Source: Marinigracilibium pacificum
GTDB taxonomy: Bacteria > Bacteroidota > Bacteroidia > Cytophagales > Cyclobacteriaceae
Length of the DNA stretch: 64,000 bases
NCBI RefSeq assembly: GCF_012926615.1
Contig: NZ_JABBNU010000002.1
Coordinates: 186,001-250,000, forward strand
Direction of reading: 5' to 3'
Position numbers and translations under genes: made by a program. The notes beneath the pieces were generated by a model, which saw only the letters and a list, made by a program, of their open reading frames with translations, searched no databases and was not told the DNA's origin. Below are positions 18,601 to 29,455 of the stretch, one piece after another (within the stretch, counting starts at the first letter, position 1; each line of letters begins with the position of its first letter).

Positions 18601-19755
18601 ATGCTGCATCAGATATTGTTGGTTGATGATATGCGCGCCATTTATACGGCAATTAGTAAAACATTGTCTGAACGCGGATGTGAAATTGATTATTGTGCAA
18701 CAGGAAAGGAAGGAATTGAGGTAGCAAATAAAAAACAGTATGATTTGATTATTTTGGATGTGCATCTTCCTGATATCAGTGGTATTGATATTTGCGCATG
18801 TCTCAAAAGGTCTGAAAAGTATAAGTTAAGACCAATTCTTTTACTAACATCAGATGCAAGAAAGCTGGAAATAGGTTTAAAAGCAGGTGCTTCGGATTAT
18901 ATATTAAAGCCATTTAATGAAGTCGAGCTGATAGCTAGAATATTTACCCAATTAAATATTAGTAAAGAACATTTAAAGTCTGTTACAGCAAATAAGGAAT
19001 TAACTAAAAGTCTTTCAAAGGAAAAGATTAGGTTTAAAGATGCTCAGACAGAGCTTCATAGATATTTTTATCAGACTGCACATCGATTAAGGTCTCCTTT
19101 AACAACAATGGAAGGGTTATTGAAACTGCTGGAAATGGAGTATCCTGATGTTGCAAGTAATGAATATGTCATTTTAATTAAAGAAAACCTTAGGAAGCTT
19201 TATTATGTGAATCAGCAGGTAGCTCATATTGGTGAATTAAAGTCTCATGAACTTTCCAAAGTAACCTTTAAGCTTGCAGTTTGCATGGATAATTTTATTT
19301 GTGAGTACTACAAAAGAAGTGACTTTGAAATAAACATTGAAGAGAATCTTGTCTTGAATACTGATCCTTTTATTTTTAAACAGGCTTTAAAGCCACTTAT
19401 TGATAATGCTGTATTTTATTCCAAATCAGTAAATTATTCAGGCAGGGTATTAATAGGCGCTGAATTTGAGCAAGGGAATTGTTTTCTTATTATTTATGAT
19501 AATGGTCCCGGAATTTCCAAGACTCATTTAAATAGAATATTTGATCTTTTCTTTGTAGGAAGCCCGGATTCACTTGGGAATGGTTTGGGGTTGTTTATAA
19601 GCAAGCTTGCACTCGAACGAATCGGAGCCGCTATTACATTGGAAAGTGAGGAAAAGAAGTATACCAAAGTAAAAATAAATATAACCAGTCTGGTTTCAAG
19701 TCAATTTGTTAACCTGAATGTTTCAAAATCTATTAATCAAAAAGAATGGAGGTAA
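18601..19755 (+). CDS. Receiver-histidine kinase hybrid within the chemotaxis operon
   Basis: This 384-residue protein starts with a CheY-like receiver (DD at 9-10, Asp in LIILDVHLPDISG, Lys in ILKPFN), followed by a short coil, a HisKA-like helix with an H box reading TAHRLRSPLTTMEG, and an HATPase_c domain (N box PLIDNAVFYSK, G1 DNGPGIS, G2 GNGLGLFISK). It has no membrane segment. The receiver-first layout suggests that its kinase activity is controlled by phosphorylation, for instance from CheA. The phospho-target of the kinase is unknown. Its last 10 nt overlap cheR, which ties it to the chemotaxis unit. Confidence 0.88.
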   Translation: MLHQILLVDDMRAIYTAISKTLSERGCEIDYCATGKEGIEVANKKQYDLIILDVHLPDISGIDICACLKRSEKYKLRPILLLTSDARKLEIGLKAGASDYILKPFNEVELIARIFTQLNISKEHLKSVTANKELTKSLSKEKIRFKDAQTELHRYFYQTAHRLRSPLTTMEGLLKLLEMEYPDVASNEYVILIKENLRKLYYVNQQVAHIGELKSHELSKVTFKLAVCMDNFICEYYKRSDFEINIEENLVLNTDPFIFKQALKPLIDNAVFYSKSVNYSGRVLIGAEFEQGNCFLIIYDNGPGISKTHLNRIFDLFFVGSPDSLGNGLGLFISKLALERIGAAITLESEEKKYTKVKINITSLVSSQFVNLNVSKSINQKEWR

Positions 19756-20576
19756 CTAATTCAAGAGATATTAGTCAAGAGCAGTTTGATAAGATTTCAG
19801 CTTATTTACAAAATAAGTATGGGTTGTATTTTAAGCAGGAAAAAAGGACAATGTTTCAATCCAGATTAATTAAAAGACTTAATAATTTAAAGATTGATTC
19901 ATTTGGTGAGTATCTGGATTATATTTTCAATAAAGATAAGGATGAATACACTTTTTTTCTTGATTTGGTAACTACACATAAAACTTCCTTTTTTAGGGAA
20001 GAATATCAATTTGATTTTCTTAAAGAACAGTTGTCAGTTAATGATAAATTAAATAAGAAATTATTGAAAGTTTGGAGTGCAGGGTGCTCAACTGGTGAGG
20101 AAGTTTATACTCTGTCAATTTTGTTGAATGAGTATAAAAAAGATAACCCAAGGTTTGATTTTCAGATATTAGGGACAGATATTTCATTGTTGTCTTTAAA
20201 GAAAGCTTCACAAGGAATATATAAGCAAAACGAAATCACCGACCTGCCACCTTATTTTTTAGAGAGTTATTTTAAAGAAATTAATTCCGGGGATTCAACG
20301 GTTTATAAGTTTTCTAATCAGGAAATCAAAAACAAGATAAAACTGGGAGTATTAAACCTTAATCGTGCCTCTTATAATCTTAAAGGTACTTTTGATGTTA
20401 TTTTTTGCAGGAACGTCATAATATATTTTAATGCAGAAACACAACGGAAGGTGTTGTCAAGACTTCTTGAAAAGCTAAACCCGGGGGGATTTTTATTTTT
20501 AGGACATTCAGAAACAGCTATTGGAGCATCTCTTCCTATTAAAAGTATTCGTCCGACTATTTACCAAAAATTGTAG
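19746..20576 (+). CDS. cheR: Chemotaxis protein methyltransferase CheR
   Basis: The 276-residue enzyme has the N-terminal all-helical CheR domain (QNKYGLYFKQEKRTMFQSRL) and the SAM-dependent methyltransferase domain with VWSAGCSTGEEVYTLS (SAM-binding loop), ILGTDIS and FDVIFCRNVIIYF. It methylates glutamates on the MCP signalling domain for adaptation. No TPR or other tether domain is present, in line with the MCP lacking a docking pentapeptide. It overlaps the upstream kinase by 10 nt and is 2 nt from cheB. Confidence 0.95.
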   Translation: MEVTNSRDISQEQFDKISAYLQNKYGLYFKQEKRTMFQSRLIKRLNNLKIDSFGEYLDYIFNKDKDEYTFFLDLVTTHKTSFFREEYQFDFLKEQLSVNDKLNKKLLKVWSAGCSTGEEVYTLSILLNEYKKDNPRFDFQILGTDISLLSLKKASQGIYKQNEITDLPPYFLESYFKEINSGDSTVYKFSNQEIKNKIKLGVLNLNRASYNLKGTFDVIFCRNVIIYFNAETQRKVLSRLLEKLNPGGFLFLGHSETAIGASLPIKSIRPTIYQKL

Positions 20577-20578
20577 CC

Positions 20579-21622
20579 ATGATTAAGGTGTTAATTGTTG
20601 ATGATTCGGCTTTGGTTAGGCAATCATTTAAGGCCATTCTTGAAAGTGATCCACAGATTGAAGTAGTAGCAACTGCTAGTGATCCGTATATCGCAGTTCA
20701 AAAGATTCAAAAGAATACTCCTGATGTTATTACTCTTGATCTGGTAATGCCAAAAATGGATGGGCTAACTTTCTTGAGAAAGCTGATGAAGCAAGCTCCA
20801 ATGCCAGTAGTTGTGATATCCAACCAAACTAATAAGGGAGCAGAAATAGCACTTAAGGCTCTTGAATATGGCGCAACAACAATAATGGCAAAGCCTAAAA
20901 TTTCAACTGCTGATCAATTAATAGAAGCAAAGGTTGAATTGGTAGACCGTGTCAAAGCAGCATATTTTGCAGGAAAAAAAGGACGTTTTGCTACAGGACT
21001 AAAAAATTATATTCCAGACACATCGCAAAGGGTATTAAATAAGGAGTATTCGAATCAAACTGTCATAGCAATTGGGGCATCAACCGGCGGTACAGAGGCT
21101 ATAAAGCAGGTTCTTTTGAAAATGCCAGTAAACTGTCCTCCTATATTGATTGTTCAACATATGCCTGAAAAATTCACCGCTAGTTTTGCCAGTAGGTTAG
21201 ATCAAAGCTGTTCCATTGTTGTTAAAGAAGCAAAGCATAACGAACAGGTTAAGTCTGGTGTGGCTTATATAGCAAAAGGAGGTCACCATATGTCTTTAGT
21301 TAAATCAAGTAATAAACTGTTAATTAATATCTCGACAGGCGAGCTGGTAAACAGACACAGGCCTTCCGTTAATGTGTTATTTGATTCAGTGGCAAATGTT
21401 ATAGGCAAGCATGCAGTTGGAGTGATATTAACAGGAATGGGCGATGATGGGGCTACCGGGCTTTTGAATATGAAGCAAAAAGGTGCATATACAATTGCTC
21501 AAGATGAAAAAACATCTGTAGTTTTTGGAATGCCTTTAAGAGCAATTGAAAATGATGCCGTTGAAAAAATTTTACCTTTAGAAGAGATTAGTGATGGCAT
21601 ATACAATTATTTAAGTAAATAA
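20579..21622 (+). CDS. cheB: Chemotaxis response regulator, protein-glutamate methylesterase CheB
   Basis: The 347-residue protein has an N-terminal receiver (DD at 8-9, Asp in ITLDLVMPKMDG) and a C-terminal methylesterase domain with all three catalytic elements: Ser in GASTGGTEA, His in VQHMPEKF and Asp in GMGDDGATG. It removes methyl groups from MCPs and completes the adaptation pair with CheR. No cheC, cheD or cheZ is present in the window, so the phosphatase of the system, if any, is elsewhere. The large PAS kinase starts 35 nt downstream and may be on the same transcript. Confidence 0.95.
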   Translation: MIKVLIVDDSALVRQSFKAILESDPQIEVVATASDPYIAVQKIQKNTPDVITLDLVMPKMDGLTFLRKLMKQAPMPVVVISNQTNKGAEIALKALEYGATTIMAKPKISTADQLIEAKVELVDRVKAAYFAGKKGRFATGLKNYIPDTSQRVLNKEYSNQTVIAIGASTGGTEAIKQVLLKMPVNCPPILIVQHMPEKFTASFASRLDQSCSIVVKEAKHNEQVKSGVAYIAKGGHHMSLVKSSNKLLINISTGELVNRHRPSVNVLFDSVANVIGKHAVGVILTGMGDDGATGLLNMKQKGAYTIAQDEKTSVVFGMPLRAIENDAVEKILPLEEISDGIYNYLSK

Positions 21623-21657
21623 TTCCTTTTAATGGGTATAATATGTAGTTTAATTAT

Positions 21658-24600
21658 ATGCTGTTAAAATGGCTTAAGCGATTATCAGAAATCGGTATTG
21701 TCGATGGTCTGGAATATGTTGATAAAAGATCAATAGCCGTATCTAATAATGTATCTACTGCTCTTATTTTAATATCGATATTATTTTTGATATCAAATCC
21801 CCTAAATTATGGTATCACTGTTTCGTATAATACGATAATTACCATTGGGGTTCTGTGTGTTCCCTACGCTTTAAATTATCTTAGAAACTATACTCTCGCT
21901 AAATTTTTCATTTCCTGGACGCCACCTCTTCTTTTTCTACTTCAAATGGTGAGTTTTATGAAAACCCTTGAAGTAATTCCGGATTCATTATTTACTGGAA
22001 GTCGGTTTTTTATAGTAGCATTTGGTTGTATTCCATATTTTCTTTTCAGAATTAATCCTCCATATAAACTAATAATAAGTGTCATTCCCTATTTGTTAGT
22101 GTTAATGTTTATGGATGAGATATTTGAATTTTTTGATGTTTCAATGACTCATCCGGCTAGTGCAGATATAGCTTATCATTCGGTTTCTAAATTAGCCGTC
22201 TTTTCTTATTTATTTGTTAGTGGAATATGCATATCTCTAAAATATATTATTCAAAGTGGAGATAAATATAACCTTAAGCTGATAAGTGAATTGGAGGTTA
22301 AAAATAAAGTGATTGCTGATCAAGCGAAAAAAGATCTGGCTATTGTAAACCAAAAATTGCAAAAGTCACTTACAGAAGTTAAAAACAGGGAATATATGCT
22401 TAATGAATCTCAGCGAGTTGCAAATATCGGAAGCTGGGAATTGAACAAGGAAGGTGTATTTACCTTTTGGTCAGATGAAATGTATGATATTTTCGGGCTT
22501 AATCCAGACTTACCTGCCAATGAAATTAATCTGAAAGAATTAGTTGGAAATGAAAATAGCCTTAAACTTCAAAAAATTAATGAATTGCTGATTTCTAATC
22601 CATATGAAAAAAGTTATGAGACTACAGTATTGATTGAAACTTCATTCGGATATAAAAAGTGGGTAAGTTTTATTTCATCAGCTTTTTTAGAAGAGGATGG
22701 TGTTTATGGTTTTCGTGGAATTTGTCATGATGTAACTAAAGCAAAAGAGTCTGAGTTACTGTTGAAGTCAAGTAATCAAAAGTATAAAAACTTATTTGAG
22801 CAAGCATATTATTCAATTCTCCTTATTAATTCAGAAGGAATCATACTGGATGCAAATCAAAGTTTTTGTGACCTGATTGAATCAAAGAGAAGTTTAATTT
22901 TATTGAAAAAAACCAGTGAATTAATTGAGTTTATTGATCCATTCATTGTTGAGCTTAAAAAGCTTAATACAAACGAAATTTATGAGCTTCAGGGTATTGT
23001 GGAAACACAATCTGGTGAGGAAAAAATTGTTGAGGTAAATATTAAAGGTCATGGCGAAAATCTGCATATGGTTGTAATTAGGGATGTTACCAAACTTCGT
23101 CTTGCAGAAGAACAATTAAGACAAAGTGAATCTCTTTTTAGAACTTCATTTGAATCTTCTGCTCTGGGGATGGCCATGTTCGACCTTGAAGGAAATTATT
23201 TTGATGTAAATGTCAAGTTTAGTGAAATTACCGGGTACACAAAAGCTGAGGTCCTTCAGCTTAATTTCATTGATATAATATTTAAAGAAGATAGGGGATT
23301 TGACCTGGAAAATTTTGAATCTTCATTGGAAGGGAACAAGGATTATTATAAAGTCGAGAAAAGGCTGATTCATAAAACAGGAGCTATAGTTTGGGTAAAT
23401 GTTACTGTTTCATTAATAAAAACTGAAGATGATAAACCTCTGCACTTTGTTTCTCAGGTTGAAGATATTACTGATAGGAAATATGCAGAATTAGAATTAA
23501 TTGAGGCAGAGACCAAATTCCGGACTTTGGTAGAAAAGTCTATGGTTGGAGTCTATATAGTTAAGGATGGTAAATTTGTTTATGTTAATCAGGCCTTTGC
23601 TACTATACTTGGGTATTCCACTGAAGAACTAACTGAAATAAATTATATAGATAGTATTGTCCATCCTGATAGTAAAACCGAAGTTATTCAAAATATGGCC
23701 TCACGTCTAGAGGGAGAAGTAGACTCTATGAGATATGAAATCAAAGGAATTCATAAGAATGGAAGTATAGTTTGGGTTGAAGTTTTTGGAAGCAAAATAG
23801 TATATCAAGGCAGTGATTCTATAATTGGGACTTTAATTGATATTACCGATCGTAAATTACATGAATCTGAGCAGCAATTGTTTAAATCGGTGGTTGGGTC
23901 AATTGATGAGGCAATTATATCGATTTCATCTCGAGGTGTAATAAATAGTTGGAATAGGGGGGCTTATAGAATCTTTGGAATTAAAAGGAAGGATGCAAAC
24001 AGTAATCATTTAAGTAAAATTTTTAATGAGTTTGATTTAGATATAGATCAATTAGTCAAAACAACTTTAAATGAAGATCAAGCAATAGAAAATATTGAAA
24101 AGCCAATACATGTTAATGGTGAAAATAAAATAATTACACTTTCGATTTATCCTTTAGAAGTTGGAGATGTAGATGAAAAGGGAGCTGTTGTTATTGCCAG
24201 AGATATTACATTTAGTGTACAGGCTCAAAGAGCTCTTATAGAAAGTGAATTAAAGTATCGAACGCTGGTAGAACAAGCACCCGAAGCCTTGGTGATGTAT
24301 GATTTGGAAAAGAAGGTTTTTGTTGAAGTAAGCAAGAGTGCGGAGGAAATGTTTGTTTATTCAAGAGAAGAGCTTCTTACAATGAGTCCTGTTGATTTAA
24401 GTTCGAATTTTCAGGCTACAAGTGATGACTCAAATTCAAAACTTTTATCCTATTATGAAAATGCATACGAGATTGGAAGGCAATCATTTAATTGGGTCTT
24501 CGTGGATTCTAAGGGGAAAGAAATTCCTTGTGAAGTTATCCTGGTAAAATTACCTTCTCAGGATAGAAGATTGGTTAGGGGTAGTATAATAGATATTAGT

Positions 24601-25275
24601 GAACGTATTCGTCGTGAACAGCAATTAGCAGAAGCAAATAAGAAAATCGGTGAGTTAAAATTAACAGCATTGAGGTCTGTTATGAGTCCGCATTTTATAT
24701 TTAATGTTTTGAATTCTATTCAATATTTTATAGGTAAGAATGATCGCTTAAATGCAATAAATTATTTATCTACTTTTTCTAAGTTGATCAGAAGTATTCT
24801 TACACATTCGGTAGATAATAAGATTAGTCTTTCGGATGAAATTCAAATGTTGAAGAACTATGTGAATCTTGAAATGCTTCGATTCGAAAATCAGTTTGAT
24901 TTTGAATTTGTCATTGATTCCAAACTGGATACAGATTCAATTGAAATACCTTCCCTGCTAATCCAGCCTTATGTTGAAAATGCAATTTTACATGGTTTGT
25001 ATAATAAAATTGATAAGGGAAAGCTGATAATTGCAGTCGAAGAGAAAGGTGATGTTTTATATTTTACTATTGAAGATAACGGAATAGGCCGAGAGGCAGC
25101 TAAAGCCCTAAAAAGCAAAAATTTCCCCAAGCACCAATCTATGGGTTTAAAATTAACTGAAGAGAGACTAAGACTTATTAATGAGAATAAAAATATTTCT
25201 TTTTACTTGGAAGATCTTAAGGATAATGATGGAAACGCTTTGGGCACCAGAGTTGTAATCGGAATATTGGTCTAA
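21658..25275 (+). CDS. Multi-PAS LytS-type sensor histidine kinase
   Basis: The 1205-residue kinase has about six membrane segments (residues 30-215), a coiled linker, about six consecutive PAS domains (about 240-985; the motif DITDRK or a variant ends several) and a C-terminal His_kinase domain (PF06580) with His1012 in MSPHFIFNVLNSIQYF, followed by an HATPase with QPYVENAILHGL and DNGIGREAA. This kinase class works with LytTR regulators, and one lies at 11438-12184. Its place 35 nt after cheB suggests co-expression with chemotaxis, so the receptor signals may also feed gene expression. The ligands of the PAS domains (haem, flavin or others) cannot be read from sequence. A terminator follows at once. 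Confidence 0.9.
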   Translation: MLLKWLKRLSEIGIVDGLEYVDKRSIAVSNNVSTALILISILFLISNPLNYGITVSYNTIITIGVLCVPYALNYLRNYTLAKFFISWTPPLLFLLQMVSFMKTLEVIPDSLFTGSRFFIVAFGCIPYFLFRINPPYKLIISVIPYLLVLMFMDEIFEFFDVSMTHPASADIAYHSVSKLAVFSYLFVSGICISLKYIIQSGDKYNLKLISELEVKNKVIADQAKKDLAIVNQKLQKSLTEVKNREYMLNESQRVANIGSWELNKEGVFTFWSDEMYDIFGLNPDLPANEINLKELVGNENSLKLQKINELLISNPYEKSYETTVLIETSFGYKKWVSFISSAFLEEDGVYGFRGICHDVTKAKESELLLKSSNQKYKNLFEQAYYSILLINSEGIILDANQSFCDLIESKRSLILLKKTSELIEFIDPFIVELKKLNTNEIYELQGIVETQSGEEKIVEVNIKGHGENLHMVVIRDVTKLRLAEEQLRQSESLFRTSFESSALGMAMFDLEGNYFDVNVKFSEITGYTKAEVLQLNFIDIIFKEDRGFDLENFESSLEGNKDYYKVEKRLIHKTGAIVWVNVTVSLIKTEDDKPLHFVSQVEDITDRKYAELELIEAETKFRTLVEKSMVGVYIVKDGKFVYVNQAFATILGYSTEELTEINYIDSIVHPDSKTEVIQNMASRLEGEVDSMRYEIKGIHKNGSIVWVEVFGSKIVYQGSDSIIGTLIDITDRKLHESEQQLFKSVVGSIDEAIISISSRGVINSWNRGAYRIFGIKRKDANSNHLSKIFNEFDLDIDQLVKTTLNEDQAIENIEKPIHVNGENKIITLSIYPLEVGDVDEKGAVVIARDITFSVQAQRALIESELKYRTLVEQAPEALVMYDLEKKVFVEVSKSAEEMFVYSREELLTMSPVDLSSNFQATSDDSNSKLLSYYENAYEIGRQSFNWVFVDSKGKEIPCEVILVKLPSQDRRLVRGSIIDISERIRREQQLAEANKKIGELKLTALRSVMSPHFIFNVLNSIQYFIGKNDRLNAINYLSTFSKLIRSILTHSVDNKISLSDEIQMLKNYVNLEMLRFENQFDFEFVIDSKLDTDSIEIPSLLIQPYVENAILHGLYNKIDKGKLIIAVEEKGDVLYFTIEDNGIGREAAKALKSKNFPKHQSMGLKLTEERLRLINENKNISFYLEDLKDNDGNALGTRVVIGILV

Positions 25276-25290
25276 AAAAACACTATACTA

Positions 25291-25317
25291 AACCCCGGTA
25301 AATAAACCGGGGTTTTC
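25291..25317. terminator. Bidirectional intrinsic terminator after the PAS kinase
   Basis: AACCCCGGT (25291-25299) pairs with ACCGGGGTT (25306-25314), a 9-bp stem followed by Ts and preceded by an A-rich segment at 25274-25280. It separates the + strand chemotaxis block from the converging DUF1254 gene. Confidence 0.88.
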
Positions 25318-25329
25318 ATAGTTTGAATT

Positions 25330-26757
25330 TTAAATCCTTTCTGCTAAAGGAGCTTTCCAATCTTTCATTTTTTCCAGGTCAGGTGCGTAAATTCGTAGAA
25401 TAATATCCATCTCCAGATTTTCTCTATTTATCGGTAGCCAATTTTCTTCTGGTACACCTTCAGGTTTTTCTGCAGATATATATATGTCAATTCCACCTTC
25501 CTCATTGAGTTTCATGCCTGAATTTTCGCCAACGCTGTATTTTTTATGGTCATTTGGAATGAAAAAGCCGTTTTCCTTATCATATAATGTAAATGACCAG
25601 AATGCTTTTGCAGGAGGTAATTCTTCTTTGGATAGACTGATCTTGTAATCATTCATTGCATTTAATGATGATCCGTCTTTTGTTAGTACAGGAGGATATA
25701 GTGCCTCTTTTGCCGGCTGACCTATTGGCCCGACAACAGAAGGCATTAGTATGGCATCCAAACCGGCAGATCCTTTTAATAGAAACATCTTCTTTGATAT
25801 TTCTTTAGACTTCACCGGGTCATTGAATACTGCAAAAGCTTCATCTTTAACTTTTAAAGAAACTTCTTTGAACTTTTTGCCATCGATTTTAGCAGTTGTT
25901 GCCGGATCATAATCCTTACCTGGTTCAACACCCAGTTTTTTATATCGGTCAAGAACTGCTTTGTCTAATTCGAAATTAGGGTCAAAAGTGGTGTGATTGA
26001 ATACAAATTGCATTACTTCCAGAAGGTTATTTTCAAAAATGTCAGCATCAGTTTTTCCATAAGAAGGGAATTTTGTTTCAGGTGTTTTTACTGGATTTTT
26101 ACCTTGATATTCAGAAAGTGAGAGCCCTCTGATCTCATGGATTTGTTCAGATATTTTTTTGAATTTTTCAGGTTCATTTGCATGAGGCATGACGCGTAAT
26201 ACTAGTGAGATAAAGTCTCCAGTCATTAAAAATTTTTCATCAATACCATCGATATCAATGCCATCATAATTTTTGGTTCTTTCAGTATAAAACAGGATTT
26301 TTGTAGGCTTTTTAAAATCTCCATCTACAGTAGATAATGGAATATTAACATAATGATCATACCCTGTAGCCATTAGAGAAACATATTTAGAATCTATTGC
26401 CGGAAACTCTATTATAATGGCATCTTGCCTAAGATCCAACATTCCTAACTGGTATAAGACATCATTATTTGGCCGGGCAATGAACCTTGCAGTATGATCA
26501 AGCAGGTTTGTGTTCTTAAATCCTTTGTTATAACCACGTGTGGTCATGCCTTCTTCAGCCAATGCCATTTTTTGATTTACATTATACATGGCGACATACT
26601 GATAAGATCGTTTTACAATGTCTTCAACTTCTTCATCAGATAATACAATGAAACCATTTTCATCTGTTTCGTAATTGACTTTGTTATTTTGTGATGAATT
26701 GCAACTGATTATTAAAGTAAACATCAATAAAAGCAAGGGTTTGATTAGAGTTTTCAT
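25330..26757 (-). CDS. DUF1254/DUF1214 domain lipoprotein
   Basis: The 475-residue protein carries a lipoprotein signal ending LIISC (Cys19), an N-terminal DUF1254 domain (PNNDVLYQLGMLDL, then EFPAIDSKYVSLMATGYDHY) and a C-terminal DUF1214 domain (AFWSFTLYDKENGFFIPND, YSVGE, LPINRENLEMDIILRIYAPD). Proteins of this pair of domains are widespread in envelope and environmental bacteria, and no biochemical role is firmly known to me. It is anchored in the envelope by prediction. It is transcribed away from katG; the 315-nt region between them must hold both promoters. Confidence 0.88.
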   Translation of the reverse strand: MKTLIKPLLLLMFTLIISCNSSQNNKVNYETDENGFIVLSDEEVEDIVKRSYQYVAMYNVNQKMALAEEGMTTRGYNKGFKNTNLLDHTARFIARPNNDVLYQLGMLDLRQDAIIIEFPAIDSKYVSLMATGYDHYVNIPLSTVDGDFKKPTKILFYTERTKNYDGIDIDGIDEKFLMTGDFISLVLRVMPHANEPEKFKKISEQIHEIRGLSLSEYQGKNPVKTPETKFPSYGKTDADIFENNLLEVMQFVFNHTTFDPNFELDKAVLDRYKKLGVEPGKDYDPATTAKIDGKKFKEVSLKVKDEAFAVFNDPVKSKEISKKMFLLKGSAGLDAILMPSVVGPIGQPAKEALYPPVLTKDGSSLNAMNDYKISLSKEELPPAKAFWSFTLYDKENGFFIPNDHKKYSVGENSGMKLNEEGGIDIYISAEKPEGVPEENWLPINRENLEMDIILRIYAPDLEKMKDWKAPLAERI

Positions 26758-27072
26758 AGTGCTGGTTTTTAAAGTATATCAAGATGATATGGTGATTATA
26801 AATTAGAACCTCTGTTTCTTAATATCTTTAATGAATTTAGTCAATACACCTAATCTTTCGGGTGATTTTGGTTGCACCAGGTAGTGTTTTTTATCATATA
26901 GCATTGTTTTTATTTATGGGTGAGAGGCTCCATATTTCTTTACAATAGAATTGTTTTATGGATAATTTTTATAGATTTTATCTATGTCAGTATAGTTATT
27001 ATTGATTTGATCTATAGCGTGTTTTGGATGTATCATTGCATAAGAATTAACAACATGTAAAATCAATAATAG
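26758..27072. promoter_or_regulatory. 315-nt divergent control region between the DUF1254 gene and katG
   Basis: No open frame of note is seen. The region is AT-rich. Near the katG side it contains a perfect 6-3-6 palindrome ATAGAT-TTT-ATCTAT (26971-26985), a further ATAG at 26992-26995 and another ATCTAT at 27010-27015. ATAG-N7-CTAT is the half-site pattern of OxyR, so a peroxide-responsive operator is possible. No convincing TAnnTTTG box was found for either gene. Confidence 0.4.
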
Positions 27073-29352
<2,280 letters not shown>

Positions 29353-29373
29353 TATTTGGTTTCTGGAATGTTT

Positions 29374-29411
29374 AAAAAAAAACCGGTCTTGAACAAGACC
29401 GGTTTTTTTAT
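29374..29411. terminator. Bidirectional intrinsic terminator after katG
   Basis: AACCGGTCTT (29381-29390), loop GAAC and AAGACCGGTT (29395-29404) form a perfect 10-bp stem flanked by seven As and seven Ts. It serves katG and the converging secreted-protein gene. Confidence 0.93.
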
Positions 29412-29455
29412 AGAGAATGACAACGAATATATAGCAGTGTATTTCGGTAATAATG

